Assembly: GCA_934660915.1 (NCBI GenBank)
Contig: CAKUIF010000001.1
Coordinates: 310,001-374,000, forward strand
Source: an uncultured Olsenella sp.
GTDB lineage: Bacteria > Actinomycetota > Coriobacteriia > Coriobacteriales > Atopobiaceae
DNA length: 64,000 nucleotides
Direction: 5' to 3'
Below, piece by piece: positions 43,464-52,329 of this stretch. Every line of letters starts with the position of its first letter. Position 1 is the first letter of the stretch. The translations under genes and the position numbers were made by a program. The notes below the pieces were generated by a model. The model saw only the letters and a program-made list of their open reading frames with translations, was not told the DNA's origin and ran no database searches.

Positions 43464-44966
43464 CTACTCCGCGGAGGCGGCGGACTGGCCGCCCTGGTTT
43501 CCGCCCTGGCCGCCGCGACGACGCCTGCGACGACGCGACTTGGCCTCGCTGCCCTCGGCCTGGCCGCCCTGCGCCTGCTGCTTAGGGGCGGGGTTCTGCT
43601 GCTTGGGCGCCTGGTTCTGCTGCTGGGCAGCGGCGCCGCCCTTGTCGCCGGGACGGCGACGGCGCGTCGGGCGCATCCCGCCGCCGCGCGGCTGCTGGCG
43701 CTGCTCGGGCGCCTGGGCGCCGTCCGCGCCCTCGGCGCGGTGGTGCCTGCGCCTGGTGGCGCCGGACTTTGCCTCGCCCTCGGGCTTCAAGTGCGCGGGG
43801 GCGCCGGCTTGCTTGCCACCGTCACCGGGGGCGCGGCGCTTGCGACGACGGCCCTCCTGCTCGGCGGGAACCTGTTGCTCGCCGCGCTGGCGGCGCTCGC
43901 GCTTCTGCTGCTCCTGGGCCTGACGCTGAGTGCCCTGGCCCGCTGCCTCCTCGCCGCCGCGGCGACGGCGCTTCTTGGTCTCGACGAAGATGTCGCTCGC
44001 GTCGGGGCCCTCGACGGGCGCGACGCCGTTCTTGCGGTCGAGCTCGGCGAGCGCCATCTGCACGTCGGGCGACTGCAGGCGGTCGAGCACCTCGCGCGTG
44101 ACGGTGTCGGGGCGGCACGCGCAGCCGAGCTCCTGGGACTTCTTGCACGCGGCCTCGGACGCGGTCATGTCGGCAAGGTTCACGCGGATGGTCTTGCCGC
44201 CCTCGAGGCGCAGGACGATCTGCTCCTTGGGGGTGTTGTACTCGACGATCTTGCCCTTGCCGAGCGGCGTGTCGATGACGGCGTTGCGCTTGGGGGCGCG
44301 GCCCTTGAAGTCGCGGTAGGCCTCGAACTCGTAGCGCAGACAGCACATGAGGCGGCCGCACGCGCCCGAGATCTTGGTGGAGTTGAGCGGCAGGTCCTGC
44401 TCCTTGGCCATACGGATGCTCACCGGGTCGAAGCTCATGGCGAAGCGGCGGCAGCACAGCTCCTGGCCGCAGTGGCCGTAACCGCCCACGATGGCGGCCT
44501 CCTCGCGCACGCCGATCTGGCGCATGTCGATGCGAACGCGCAGCTCTCGCGAGAGGTCGCGCACGAGCTGGCGGAAGTCCACGCGATCCTCGGCGGCGAA
44601 GTAGCAGACGGCCTTCTCCTCGTCGAAGAGGTACTCGACGCCCACGGGCTTCATCTCGAGGCCGGAGGCGGCAACGAGGCGGCGGAAGATCGGCATGGCC
44701 TCGTCACCGCGACGAGCGTACTCGTCGGCCAGGTCGAGGTCGTCGTCGGTGCAGATGCGGATGACGTTCTTGAGCTGGGCGTGGCCGATGGCGAGCGTCA
44801 GCTCGTCGTTAGTCAGCGACTGAGCGTCGCCGACGGCCAGGCCGATCTCGCGGCCGCGCTCGGTCTGCACGATGACGTGGTCGCCCTCCTGGGCGCCCGT
44901 GCCGGAGGGGTCGAACCAAAGCTCGTGCACCGAGTACTCGAGCTTAACGGGAATCACGTTGGGCAT
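43464..44966 (-). CDS. ricT: RicT/YaaT-like PSP1 domain protein with long basic tail
   Basis: A 500-residue protein. Residues 1-275 are the PSP1/RicT domain with the cysteine sets YGHCGQELCCRR and GACGRLMCC that bind an Fe-S cluster in Bacillus Y-complex RicT, which stimulates RNase Y-dependent mRNA maturation. Residues about 330-500 form a low-complexity tail of Arg, Gln and Gly (RRRRRRRGGQGG), absent from Bacillus RicT, likely RNA-binding. Its ATG abuts the holB stop (TAAATG). Confidence 0.9.
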   Translation of the reverse strand: MPNVIPVKLEYSVHELWFDPSGTGAQEGDHVIVQTERGREIGLAVGDAQSLTNDELTLAIGHAQLKNVIRICTDDDLDLADEYARRGDEAMPIFRRLVAASGLEMKPVGVEYLFDEEKAVCYFAAEDRVDFRQLVRDLSRELRVRIDMRQIGVREEAAIVGGYGHCGQELCCRRFAMSFDPVSIRMAKEQDLPLNSTKISGACGRLMCCLRYEFEAYRDFKGRAPKRNAVIDTPLGKGKIVEYNTPKEQIVLRLEGGKTIRVNLADMTASEAACKKSQELGCACRPDTVTREVLDRLQSPDVQMALAELDRKNGVAPVEGPDASDIFVETKKRRRRGGEEAAGQGTQRQAQEQQKRERRQRGEQQVPAEQEGRRRKRRAPGDGGKQAGAPAHLKPEGEAKSGATRRRHHRAEGADGAQAPEQRQQPRGGGMRPTRRRRPGDKGGAAAQQQNQAPKQQNPAPKQQAQGGQAEGSEAKSRRRRRRRGGQGGNQGGQSAASAE

Positions 44967-46094
44967 TTAGAGTGCCTCCTTTATGGCAAGCAGCATGACC
45001 TCGAGGGTGAGCTGCGCGGAAACGTTCCTGGAAAGATGCTTCGCGGCGTCGGAGCACGCGGCGAGCGCGGCGAGGACACCGGACGTCGAGGCATACGCCG
45101 AGATGCGCGCGACGGCGTCTGCCGCGTCCGCGTTGACTATGGCGGCGTCCACTCCCTCGCAGGTCAGAAGGACGTCGCGCAGCATCGACTCGGCGGCGGC
45201 GATGGCCTCCATCATACCTGAACGCTCGCGGGCAGTTAACTCGCGCTTATTCGCGGCCTCCACAGCCTTGAGGGCGGCGGCGGTGAGGAAGTCGGAGCTC
45301 TCCTTGACGGCGGCGTCCTGGGCGTCCTTGATGTCGGCAAGGGGCACCTTGACGGCGGCCACGATCTCGCCGGCCGACTTGATGACGTCCCACGAGTCGT
45401 CGCGGGCGAGCTCGCCGATGGTCCTCACGACCAGGCGCCGGACCTGCCGGCGGCTCGTGGAGTTGAGGAAGTCGCAGGCGCGCGCCGGGGTGCCCGCGAC
45501 GGCGAGCGCGACGCGGGCCTCGCGCTCGGAGGCCCCCGACTCGCGAAGGACCGCCTGCAGCGCGGCGTCGGGCGAGGTCACGCGGAAGGGCACGACCTGG
45601 CAGCGGCTCACGATGGTGGGCAGCATCGCCGCGACGGTGCGGCCGCAGAGCACGAAAACGACGCCCGCGGGAGGCTCCTCGAGGGTCTTGAGCAGCGCGT
45701 TTGCCGCCGTGCCGCGCAGAAGGTCGGCGCGGTCGATGATGTAGACCTTGGCCTTCGCGCGCATGGGCGCCAGGTTCACGTCGGCGATCAGGTCGCGGAT
45801 CTGGTCGGCGAGGTAGCCCGTGGCGCTCGCCGGCGTGAGCCAGTGCACGTCCGGGTGCGTGTGGTGAGAGACACGCCGGCACTCGTCGCAGGTCGCGTCG
45901 CCGCCGTTGGGGCACACGACACACTTGGCCAGCGCCTCAGCGGCGTCGAGCTTGCCCGACCCGGGCGCCCCGACAAAGAGGTACGCATGGCTCAGCCTGC
46001 CCTCGGCGATGGCCTGGGCGAGGAAGTCGTGGACCCGCGGCTGGTCGGCAACGGCGGCCAGGGCGCGCGGAGCGGATGCGGCGGCCTCGCTCAT
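44967..46094 (-). CDS. holB: DNA polymerase III delta' subunit
   Basis: A clamp-loader subunit of 375 residues. The N-terminal P-loop VGAPGSGK (41-48) and the zinc module CVVCPNGG...CDEC (58-72) are present, followed by ALLKTLEEPPAGVVFVLC, diagnostic of DnaX/HolB proteins. Gene order tmk-holB-ricT is widely conserved in Gram-positive bacteria. Its start overlaps the tmk stop by four bases. Confidence 0.93.
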   Translation of the reverse strand: MSEAAASAPRALAAVADQPRVHDFLAQAIAEGRLSHAYLFVGAPGSGKLDAAEALAKCVVCPNGGDATCDECRRVSHHTHPDVHWLTPASATGYLADQIRDLIADVNLAPMRAKAKVYIIDRADLLRGTAANALLKTLEEPPAGVVFVLCGRTVAAMLPTIVSRCQVVPFRVTSPDAALQAVLRESGASEREARVALAVAGTPARACDFLNSTSRRQVRRLVVRTIGELARDDSWDVIKSAGEIVAAVKVPLADIKDAQDAAVKESSDFLTAAALKAVEAANKRELTARERSGMMEAIAAAESMLRDVLLTCEGVDAAIVNADAADAVARISAYASTSGVLAALAACSDAAKHLSRNVSAQLTLEVMLLAIKEAL

Positions 46095-46729
46095 CTGTCC
46101 TCCCCCGCGAGCTCGGGAAGAAGGTCCGCCAGGGCAGCGTCGAGGCGCGCCGAGACGTCCTCCACCGAGCCTCCTGCGTCCACCCTGCGCACGCGCTCGG
46201 GCTCCTCGGCCACAAGCCGCAGGTAGCCCTCGCGAACACGGCGCTGGAAGGCCACGCCCTCGGCCTCCATGCGATCTGCCCCGTCGCGCGTGGCGCGGGC
46301 CAGGGCGGCGTCGGTCTCCATGTCGAGCACGAGCGTGCGGTCAGGGTCCACCCCGCAGCTGCCGAGCGCGTTGCCGGAGCGGATGGTCTGCTGCTCGAGG
46401 GCACGGCCGGCGGCCTGATAGGCATAGGTGGAGTCGTAGAACCTGTCGCACACGACGACGGCCCCGCGCGCAAGTGCCGGCTCTATGACCTGGCGCACGA
46501 GCTGGGCACGGGCGGCCTCGAACAGCAAAAGCTCGCACTCGGGGCACATCTCGCCGTTGGCGGGATCGAGCACGAGGGCGCGGATCTTCTCGCTAATGGG
46601 CGTTCCGCCCGGCTCGCGCAGGCGCACGACCTCGCGGCCGGCCGCCTCGACGCGGTCGGCAAGAAGGGCCGCCTGCGTCGACTTGCCGCAGCCGTCAGCC
46701 CCCTCGAGCGTGATGAAGATTCCTCGCAT
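46091..46729 (-). CDS. tmk: Thymidylate kinase
   Basis: Phosphorylates dTMP to dTDP. A 212-residue P-loop kinase with EGADGCGKST (9-18), the DR motif VVCDRFYDSTYAYQ (about 93-106) and RLREPGGTPISEKIR. ATG 46729 follows GAGGTG. First gene of the tmk-holB-ricT-nitroreductase unit; a 68-bp palindrome separates it from topA upstream. Confidence 0.96.
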   Translation of the reverse strand: MRGIFITLEGADGCGKSTQAALLADRVEAAGREVVRLREPGGTPISEKIRALVLDPANGEMCPECELLLFEAARAQLVRQVIEPALARGAVVVCDRFYDSTYAYQAAGRALEQQTIRSGNALGSCGVDPDRTLVLDMETDAALARATRDGADRMEAEGVAFQRRVREGYLRLVAEEPERVRRVDAGGSVEDVSARLDAALADLLPELAGEDR

Positions 46730-46800
46730 GGCACCTCACTGCCCCCGTTGATTAACCTTCTAATTGTAGCGCGCCGGGCGCCGGGCGCCGTGCTACGCGA

Positions 46801-46868
46801 AGCTCCCTCCGGATTCGACCAAAACACCACCTCAATTAGGCAGGTTTTGGGCAAAACAGGAGGGAGCT
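46801..46868. repeat. 68-bp palindrome (family III), copy 3, diverged interior
   Basis: Same length as the other family III copies and the same outer arms (AGCTCCCTCC / AACAGGAGGGAGCT), but a different middle. It lies 24 bases beyond the topA stop, before tmk. Symmetry extends one or two bases further on each side (GAAGCT / AGCTTC). It is a solitary copy, not bracketing a gene. Confidence 0.85.
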
Positions 46869-46892
46869 TCTCGGGTTTCTTGGCAAGAAGCG

Positions 46893-49463
46893 CTACTCGG
46901 CCTTGGTGGCGGCCTTCTTTGCGGTCGACTTCTTTGTCGTGGTCTTCTTCGCGGTCGTCTTTTTCGCGGCGGCCTTCTTTGCGCCCGTGGCCTTCTTTGC
47001 GCCGCGCGCGGCCTTGGCGGCCTCGCGCTTCTCGCGTCCCGGGCAGTCCATGTTGGGACAGAGCTTCCAGGGCCCGCGGGCGGTCTCGACGACGACCATC
47101 GGGGCGCCGCAGTCGGGGCACTCCTCGCCCGTGGCCGAGAGCTTGCCGCGCGCGGGCAGCGGATAGCTCGTGCCGCACTCCTCGTAGTTCGTGCAGCGGA
47201 TAAAGCGCTTGCCCGTCTTCTCGGACTTGTGGGCGACGAGCTTACCCTCGCGGCCGGCCTCGGCGCACGCCTTGCAGGTGCCGACCTCGACGTCGGGCTC
47301 GACGTTGGTGGGACAGGCGGGGTTAATGCACTGCTCGAAGGCACGGCTCCGGAAGGGATGGACCTTCACGCGAGGGGCGCCGCACTCCGGGCACACCGCG
47401 GCGTCGCCCTCGAGAGCCTCGATGCGGCCCTGCGGCAGCGGGTAGGTGACGTCGCACTCCGGCCAGCCCATGCAGCCGGCGAAGCTGCCGCGCGTCTTTG
47501 CGGAGGTCTTGACCACGAGGTCCTTGCCGCACTTGGGGCACACGCCGATCTTTGCGTCGGCAGTCACGGCATCGGCGATGGCCTCGCTCAGATCCTCGGT
47601 GTGCTCGATGAGCCCGTCCATCATCCCGGCAAGAAGGGCGCGGGAGTGGTTGACGACATCGGTCTGGGTATCGGCGCCCTCGGCGACCTTGTTCATGTCG
47701 TCCTCGAGCTCGCTCGTCATCTCGGGCGTGGTGATGCGCGGCGCGTAGGTGTGCAGCGCGTCGATGATCGCCATGCCCAGCTGGGACGGCTCGCACGGGT
47801 CGTTCTTGAGGTACTTGCGCTGGTAGAGCGTGTCGATGATGCTCGCGCGCGTGGACTTGGTGCCCAGGCCGCGCTTCTCCATCTCCTGGATGAGCTTGCC
47901 TTGGCTGTAGCGCGCGGGCGGCTCGGTCTGCTTGGCGGCGAAGTCCATCGACTCGACGTCGCACACGTCGCCGACGTTGAGCTCGGGGAGCTGGTCGTCC
48001 TTCTTGAGGCCATAGGGGTAGATGGAGCGGAAGCCGGGCTTGGCCAGCACGTTGCCGCTCGCGGTGAAGGGCTCTCCGGCGACGTCGAGCGTGACCTTGG
48101 TGCCCTCGATGGTCGCCGGGCCCATAAGGGTGGCGAGGAAGCGGCGCGCGATCAGGTTGTAGAGCTTCCACGCCGCGGGCTGGAGCTTGTCGGGGTCGGC
48201 CGCGCCCGTGGGGTAGATGGGCGGGTGGTCGGTCGTCTCCTGCTTGCCGCGGGTGGCGGTGAGCTTGGGCTGGCCAAGAAGGGCCTGGCAGGTCGAGGCG
48301 TACTGCGGCACCTTGGAGATGGTGCGCACGCAGTCCTTGAGGTCGAGCGAGCTCGGGTAGACGGTGTTGTCCACGCGGGGGTACGAGATGAGGCCGTCCA
48401 TGTAGAGGCTCTCGGCCAGGCGCATGGTGCGCGCCGGGCTGATGCCCTCGGCGGCAGCGGCGGCCTGGAGACTCGTGGTGTTGAAGGGCACGGGCGGGCG
48501 CTGGGTGCGGCTCTTGCGCTCGACGTCCTTGACCGTGGCCTCGCTGGCGTGGGCTACCTTGGCCCAGGCGGCGTCGGCGGCGTCCTTCTTCCAGAAGCGG
48601 CCCTCAGCATGGGTGATCTTGAAGGCGTCGGAACCCGCATGGGCGGCCTCGCCCGAAATCACCCAGTAGTCGTCGGGCACGAAGGCCATGCGCTCGCGCT
48701 CGCGCTCGACCACCAGGGCGAGCGTCGGCGTCTGCACGCGCCCGGCGGAGCGGGTGTTTCCCAGGCCGGAGAAGCGCGCCGTGGTGAGGTAGCGCGTGAG
48801 GACGGCGCCCCAGATGAGGTCGATGTACTGGCGGCTCTCGCCTGCGTCGGCGAGGTCCTGATCGAGGTCGACGAGGTTCGCGAAGGCATGGTCGATCTCT
48901 GCCTTGGTGAAGGCGGAGTAGCGCGCGCGGGACACGGGCACGTCGGGGTTCACGTCGAGGATCTGGCGCAGGGCGTCGGAGCCGATGAGCTCGCCCTCGC
49001 GGTCGAAGTCGGTGCCGATGACCACGGAGTCGGCCTTCTTCGCGAGGTTCTTGAGGGAGCGGATGATGCCCTTCTCGGCCGGGAGCTTCTGGATCGGGGC
49101 CCACACGAGGTACGGGAGGCTCGCGATCTTCCAGCCCTTGATGTCGATGCCGTCCTTGAGGTAGGGCTTGCGCTTGGACTTGTACGGCGGGCGCTCGAGT
49201 CCGTCGGGCAGGTCGGCGGGCATGATCTCGCCCTCCGCGTCGACGGCGAACCAACCCTCGGAGTCGTTGAACTTGAGCTCGGTCGGGAAGTCGGGCTGAA
49301 GAATGTGCCCTCGCAGGCCGATGGTCACGCAGTCCTCGCCGCCCATGCGGAAGCGGTAGACGGGTGTGTCGTAGACCTTGTCCGCCTTGGGCTTGCCCGA
49401 CTCGGAGAGCAGGCGGGCGATTTGGCCTGCGGCGTCGTTCTTCTCGGTGACGATGAGCTTCAA
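46893..49463 (-). CDS. topA: Type IA DNA topoisomerase, archaeal-like core with zinc ribbons and histone H1-like tail
   Basis: Relaxes negative supercoils. The 856-residue protein has a TOPRIM domain (IVTEKNDAAGQIA, IGTDFDREGELIG at 149-161), an active-site Tyr361 in LISYPRVDNT, and three or more C-terminal four-cysteine zinc ribbons (CPKCGKDL, CPECGAPR, CPDCGAPM). The tail is Lys/Ala/Thr-rich (KKTTTKKSTAKKAA). The SRARYSAFTKAEIDHAF region and YPRVDN look more like archaeal topoisomerase I than E. coli TopA. TTG 49463 is the start, with AGGA upstream. Confidence 0.92.
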   Translation of the reverse strand: MKLIVTEKNDAAGQIARLLSESGKPKADKVYDTPVYRFRMGGEDCVTIGLRGHILQPDFPTELKFNDSEGWFAVDAEGEIMPADLPDGLERPPYKSKRKPYLKDGIDIKGWKIASLPYLVWAPIQKLPAEKGIIRSLKNLAKKADSVVIGTDFDREGELIGSDALRQILDVNPDVPVSRARYSAFTKAEIDHAFANLVDLDQDLADAGESRQYIDLIWGAVLTRYLTTARFSGLGNTRSAGRVQTPTLALVVERERERMAFVPDDYWVISGEAAHAGSDAFKITHAEGRFWKKDAADAAWAKVAHASEATVKDVERKSRTQRPPVPFNTTSLQAAAAAEGISPARTMRLAESLYMDGLISYPRVDNTVYPSSLDLKDCVRTISKVPQYASTCQALLGQPKLTATRGKQETTDHPPIYPTGAADPDKLQPAAWKLYNLIARRFLATLMGPATIEGTKVTLDVAGEPFTASGNVLAKPGFRSIYPYGLKKDDQLPELNVGDVCDVESMDFAAKQTEPPARYSQGKLIQEMEKRGLGTKSTRASIIDTLYQRKYLKNDPCEPSQLGMAIIDALHTYAPRITTPEMTSELEDDMNKVAEGADTQTDVVNHSRALLAGMMDGLIEHTEDLSEAIADAVTADAKIGVCPKCGKDLVVKTSAKTRGSFAGCMGWPECDVTYPLPQGRIEALEGDAAVCPECGAPRVKVHPFRSRAFEQCINPACPTNVEPDVEVGTCKACAEAGREGKLVAHKSEKTGKRFIRCTNYEECGTSYPLPARGKLSATGEECPDCGAPMVVVETARGPWKLCPNMDCPGREKREAAKAARGAKKATGAKKAAAKKTTAKKTTTKKSTAKKAATKAE

Positions 49464-49542
49464 GGGTGGATCCTAACTATCTGTGGTGCAGTTTTGCGCT
49501 CGCGGCGGGGCGCCTCCGTGCGGTCATTATATAGAGAAGTTA

Positions 49543-49572
49543 ACGGGCGGCAAGGTCTCCCTTGTCGCCCGT
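49543..49572 (-). terminator. Terminator after the tat operon
   Basis: ACGGGCGGCAAGG / CCTTGTCGCCCGT stem, 20 bases beyond the tatC stop, ahead of topA. Confidence 0.7.
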
Positions 49573-49591
49573 CATGGTTTGTGCGGATTGT

Positions 49592-50380
49592 TTATTCCTC
49601 TTCGAAGGCGTGCTGCTCGTAGTCCTCGCGCGTCCACTTGAGCGAGGCCTTGCCGTCGCGGGCGATGAGCACATAGCGCGCAACGGCGAGGGCGACCTCA
49701 TACAGCGCGATGAGCGCGGCGAACATGAGGACCATGGTCACGGGGCTGGCGTCGGGGGTGACGACGGCCGAGAGCACCATGAGGCCCACGTAGACGTAGC
49801 GCCACTGGCCACGCAGGGTGGAGTAAGGAACGAGGTGCAGGATCGTGAGGTAGAAGATGACGAGCGGCAGCTGGAACGCGATGCCGAAGCCGATCTCGAG
49901 CATCATATAGATGTTCAGGTAGTCCTCGGCGTCCGCGATGGAGTTGGCGAACTCGAAGGTCTGGTCGAGCAGCCAGCCGAAGGCGGCGGGCTGGATGATG
50001 AAGTAGCAGAAGATCATTCCGAGGAAGAAGAGCGCGACCATGGCGGCGACGGTCGGGACGACCCACTTGCGCTCCTTGGGCTTGAGCGCCGGCAGGAAGA
50101 AGCCCATGATCTCCCAGATGATGATCGGCGTGCAGATGATTACGGCAAAGAAACACGCGACCTTGAAGCGGATGGTGAAGCCGCCGAGCGCCGTGAGGAC
50201 GGTCAGCTGGCCTCCGCGCATGGCCTCGCTGATCTGCTCCATCATGATCTCGATGAGGGTCGGGGTGGCGAAGTAAACGACGACGGCGCAGATGATAATA
50301 GACATCACGATGATGGTGACCCTGCGTCGGAGCTCGCCGAGATGGTCGAACAGGGGCATGCGTGCGGGACCGATGGGCAT
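49592..50380 (-). CDS. tatC: Sec-independent translocase TatC
   Basis: A 262-residue six-helix membrane protein. The N-terminal FDHLGELRRRVTI is the TatC signature, and the Glu-Leu-Arg motif recognises twin-arginine signals. It ends the operon, three bases after tatA. At least one likely Tat substrate, the hydrolase at 6011-7237, is in this window. Confidence 0.95.
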   Translation of the reverse strand: MPIGPARMPLFDHLGELRRRVTIIVMSIIICAVVVYFATPTLIEIMMEQISEAMRGGQLTVLTALGGFTIRFKVACFFAVIICTPIIIWEIMGFFLPALKPKERKWVVPTVAAMVALFFLGMIFCYFIIQPAAFGWLLDQTFEFANSIADAEDYLNIYMMLEIGFGIAFQLPLVIFYLTILHLVPYSTLRGQWRYVYVGLMVLSAVVTPDASPVTMVLMFAALIALYEVALAVARYVLIARDGKASLKWTREDYEQHAFEEE

Positions 50381-50383
50381 GGC

Positions 50384-50977
50384 TTAGGCCTCCTTCTGGG
50401 TGTCGGACTCGGACGGGGCGGCCTCATCGGCGGCGGGCTCGGAGGCGGACTCGGGCTCAGCGGCGGGGCGCTTCATCGAGTAGAGGTCGGCGACGGAGGG
50501 CTTCTTTGGGGCCTCCTCGACCGGCTCGTCCTTCTTGGCGGGCTCGGCGGCGGGGGCGCCAGCGTCGGCGGGGGCATCGGCGTCGGCGTCTGCGGCCTCA
50601 TCGCTCGCCGCAGCGGCCTCGGCGGCCTCCTTCTCGGCGGCCTCGCGGGCCTTGCGCTCAGCCTCGAGGCGCTTCTTGCGCTCGGCGAAGGTCTCGGTGC
50701 GCTTGGCGGCGACACCTTCCTCGCCGCCCTCGATGTCGGCGTCCTCGTCGAACTCGACGCGCTTGCGGTTGGGCTTCTTGGGGTTGTCGCTCATCGCCTC
50801 GGTGGCGGGGTCGACGATCTCGGTCTGGACGACCTGCGTGAAGCCCTCCTGCGCGTTGCGGAACTGGCGCAGGGCGCGGCCCAGGGTCTTGCCCATGCCG
50901 GGCAGCTTGTCGGGGCCGAAGATCATGAACGCAAAGAGCAGGATGAGTACGAGCTCTGTTTCTCCGATGCCAAACAC
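50384..50977 (-). CDS. tatA: TatA/TatB family translocase subunit
   Basis: A 197-residue protein with an N-terminal transmembrane helix (GETELVLILLFAFMIFGPDK), the conserved FGPxxLP hinge and an amphipathic helix (GMGKTLGRALRQFRNAQEGF). The remainder is a long Glu/Ala-rich cytoplasmic extension, much longer than a typical TatA, more like TatB. GTG 50977 is the start. It lies next to tatC. Confidence 0.88.
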   Translation of the reverse strand: MFGIGETELVLILLFAFMIFGPDKLPGMGKTLGRALRQFRNAQEGFTQVVQTEIVDPATEAMSDNPKKPNRKRVEFDEDADIEGGEEGVAAKRTETFAERKKRLEAERKAREAAEKEAAEAAAASDEAADADADAPADAGAPAAEPAKKDEPVEEAPKKPSVADLYSMKRPAAEPESASEPAADEAAPSESDTQKEA

Positions 50978-50995
50978 TGGTGGGGTTCCCTTCGT

Positions 50996-51301
50996 TTACT
51001 GCCTGATGTTGAGGTCGTCGGCAACGCCGAGCAGGCCCAGCACGCGGGCCACGTTCTTCTGGGGGCTCGCCACGACGAGCTTCTTGCCGGCGTCCGCCGC
51101 GCGATGGGCGGCGCCCACGAGGACGCCGATGCCGGTCGAGTCGATGTAGGGCACCTGTGAGAGGTCGACGGTGACCTCGGGCGCGTCGTGCGCGAGCGCG
51201 GAGTCGACGGCGTCGCGCAGCTCGTCGGCGTTCGAGACGTCGACCTCGCCCTCGACGAGAACGCGGGCGGCGTCTTCGCTGGTGTTGATGGAAAGGCTCA
51301 T
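50996..51301 (-). CDS. STAS-domain anti-anti-sigma factor-like protein
   Basis: A 101-residue single STAS domain. The phosphorylatable serine is Ser55 in PYIDSTGIGVLVGA, as in SpoIIAA and RsbV. No anti-sigma kinase or sigma factor gene is adjacent, so its partner is elsewhere. It lies between the TPR and tatA genes in the same operon. Confidence 0.9.
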   Translation of the reverse strand: MSLSINTSEDAARVLVEGEVDVSNADELRDAVDSALAHDAPEVTVDLSQVPYIDSTGIGVLVGAAHRAADAGKKLVVASPQKNVARVLGLLGVADDLNIRQ

Positions 51302-51322
51302 TTCTTCCTCCTTAAGAGGGGC

Positions 51323-52108
51323 CTAGAGGCCCGTGCCCGAGAGGCTGCCCAGGGTGTCGGAAAGACCCTGAGCCCCCGTCGCGGACGAGCCGGTGGTTGA
51401 CGTGGAATCCGACGAGGCGGAGTCGTCGGAGGAGTCGCCGCTCTCGGCGGACTCGATGGCAGAGAGGCGCTGGGTCGCGTAGGACTTGGCGCCGTACTCG
51501 TCGTCGGGGTCGGTCTCCTGCGCCTTGGCGTAGGCCTCCTTGGCGGCGTCGGTGTTGCCCGAGGCCTCGTAGAGAAGCCCGAGGTTCGCCCAGGCGGGGC
51601 CGTAGTCGGGGGCGGAGGCGGTGAGCTCCTCGAGCTGGTTTAAGGCGGAGGTCCCGTCCTCCTGATAGAAGGCGCACATGGCCTTGTCGCAGCGGACGGC
51701 GTTGGAGTCCTTGATGGCGAGGTACTCGTCGTAGTACTTGACGGCCTTGTCCAGAAGCTCATTGGCGTGGCTCGTGTCGGCGTCCGTGGACCCGTAGTAG
51801 CGCACGTAGACGCCCCAGGTCATATAGTCCTTGCCGAGGTTGAGCAGGGCGGCGAGGTCCGTGGGGTCGGAGGAGTACTTCTCCTCAAGGGAAGCCACGA
51901 CGTCTGTGTACTTGGCATCGGCGCTCGCGACGTCGGTGACGCTCGTGGTCTGCTGCTCGGAGGTGGAGGAGTTGCTCTGGCTCGACGAGAAGATAGCCGC
52001 GAACGACGGGAGCATGAGCGAGGCGGCCATGAGGATGGCGAAGAAGACGATGAGGATCTTCCCGCCGAGGCCGATGTTGTCGCTCTTGTTGGTGCTCTTC
52101 TTCGCCAT
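51323..52108 (-). CDS. Membrane-anchored TPR-repeat protein
   Basis: A 261-residue protein with one N-terminal transmembrane helix (ILIVFFAILMAASLMLPSFA, about 19-38), then tetratricopeptide-like repeats (DLAALLNLGKDYMTWG, AWANLGLLYEASGNTDAAKEAYAKAQ), and a Ser/Asp/Thr-rich C-terminus. ATG 52108 follows GAAAGGG. Probably a scaffold or assembly factor; the position before STAS and Tat genes is the only functional hint. Confidence 0.78.
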   Translation of the reverse strand: MAKKSTNKSDNIGLGGKILIVFFAILMAASLMLPSFAAIFSSSQSNSSTSEQQTTSVTDVASADAKYTDVVASLEEKYSSDPTDLAALLNLGKDYMTWGVYVRYYGSTDADTSHANELLDKAVKYYDEYLAIKDSNAVRCDKAMCAFYQEDGTSALNQLEELTASAPDYGPAWANLGLLYEASGNTDAAKEAYAKAQETDPDDEYGAKSYATQRLSAIESAESGDSSDDSASSDSTSTTGSSATGAQGLSDTLGSLSGTGL

Positions 52109-52240
52109 GCGATGGCGCCCTTTCTCGTTGCCCACATCCTCGGGCAGTATGCCCATAAGCCTATAGAGTATGGCACGAGAGCCCCTCCCGTGGCGGGAAG
52201 GGCTCTCGCAGCCTCAAAAAACCCGAAACGCCTCACCCGG

Positions 52241-52327
52241 TTGGGACAAAAGGGACGGGGGATTTTGTCCCAACTTGTAGAGACGCTCCATATTTTGGGA
52301 CAAAATCCCCCGTCCCTTTTGTCCCAA
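52241..52327. repeat. 87-bp REP-like inverted repeat (family II), copy 2
   Basis: Same structure as 7329-7415. Differences sit at paired outer bases (C-G to T-A) and in the small central hairpin, which is weakened. It ends two bases from the stop codon of the aminotransferase gene. Confidence 0.9.
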
Positions 52328-52329
52328 GG

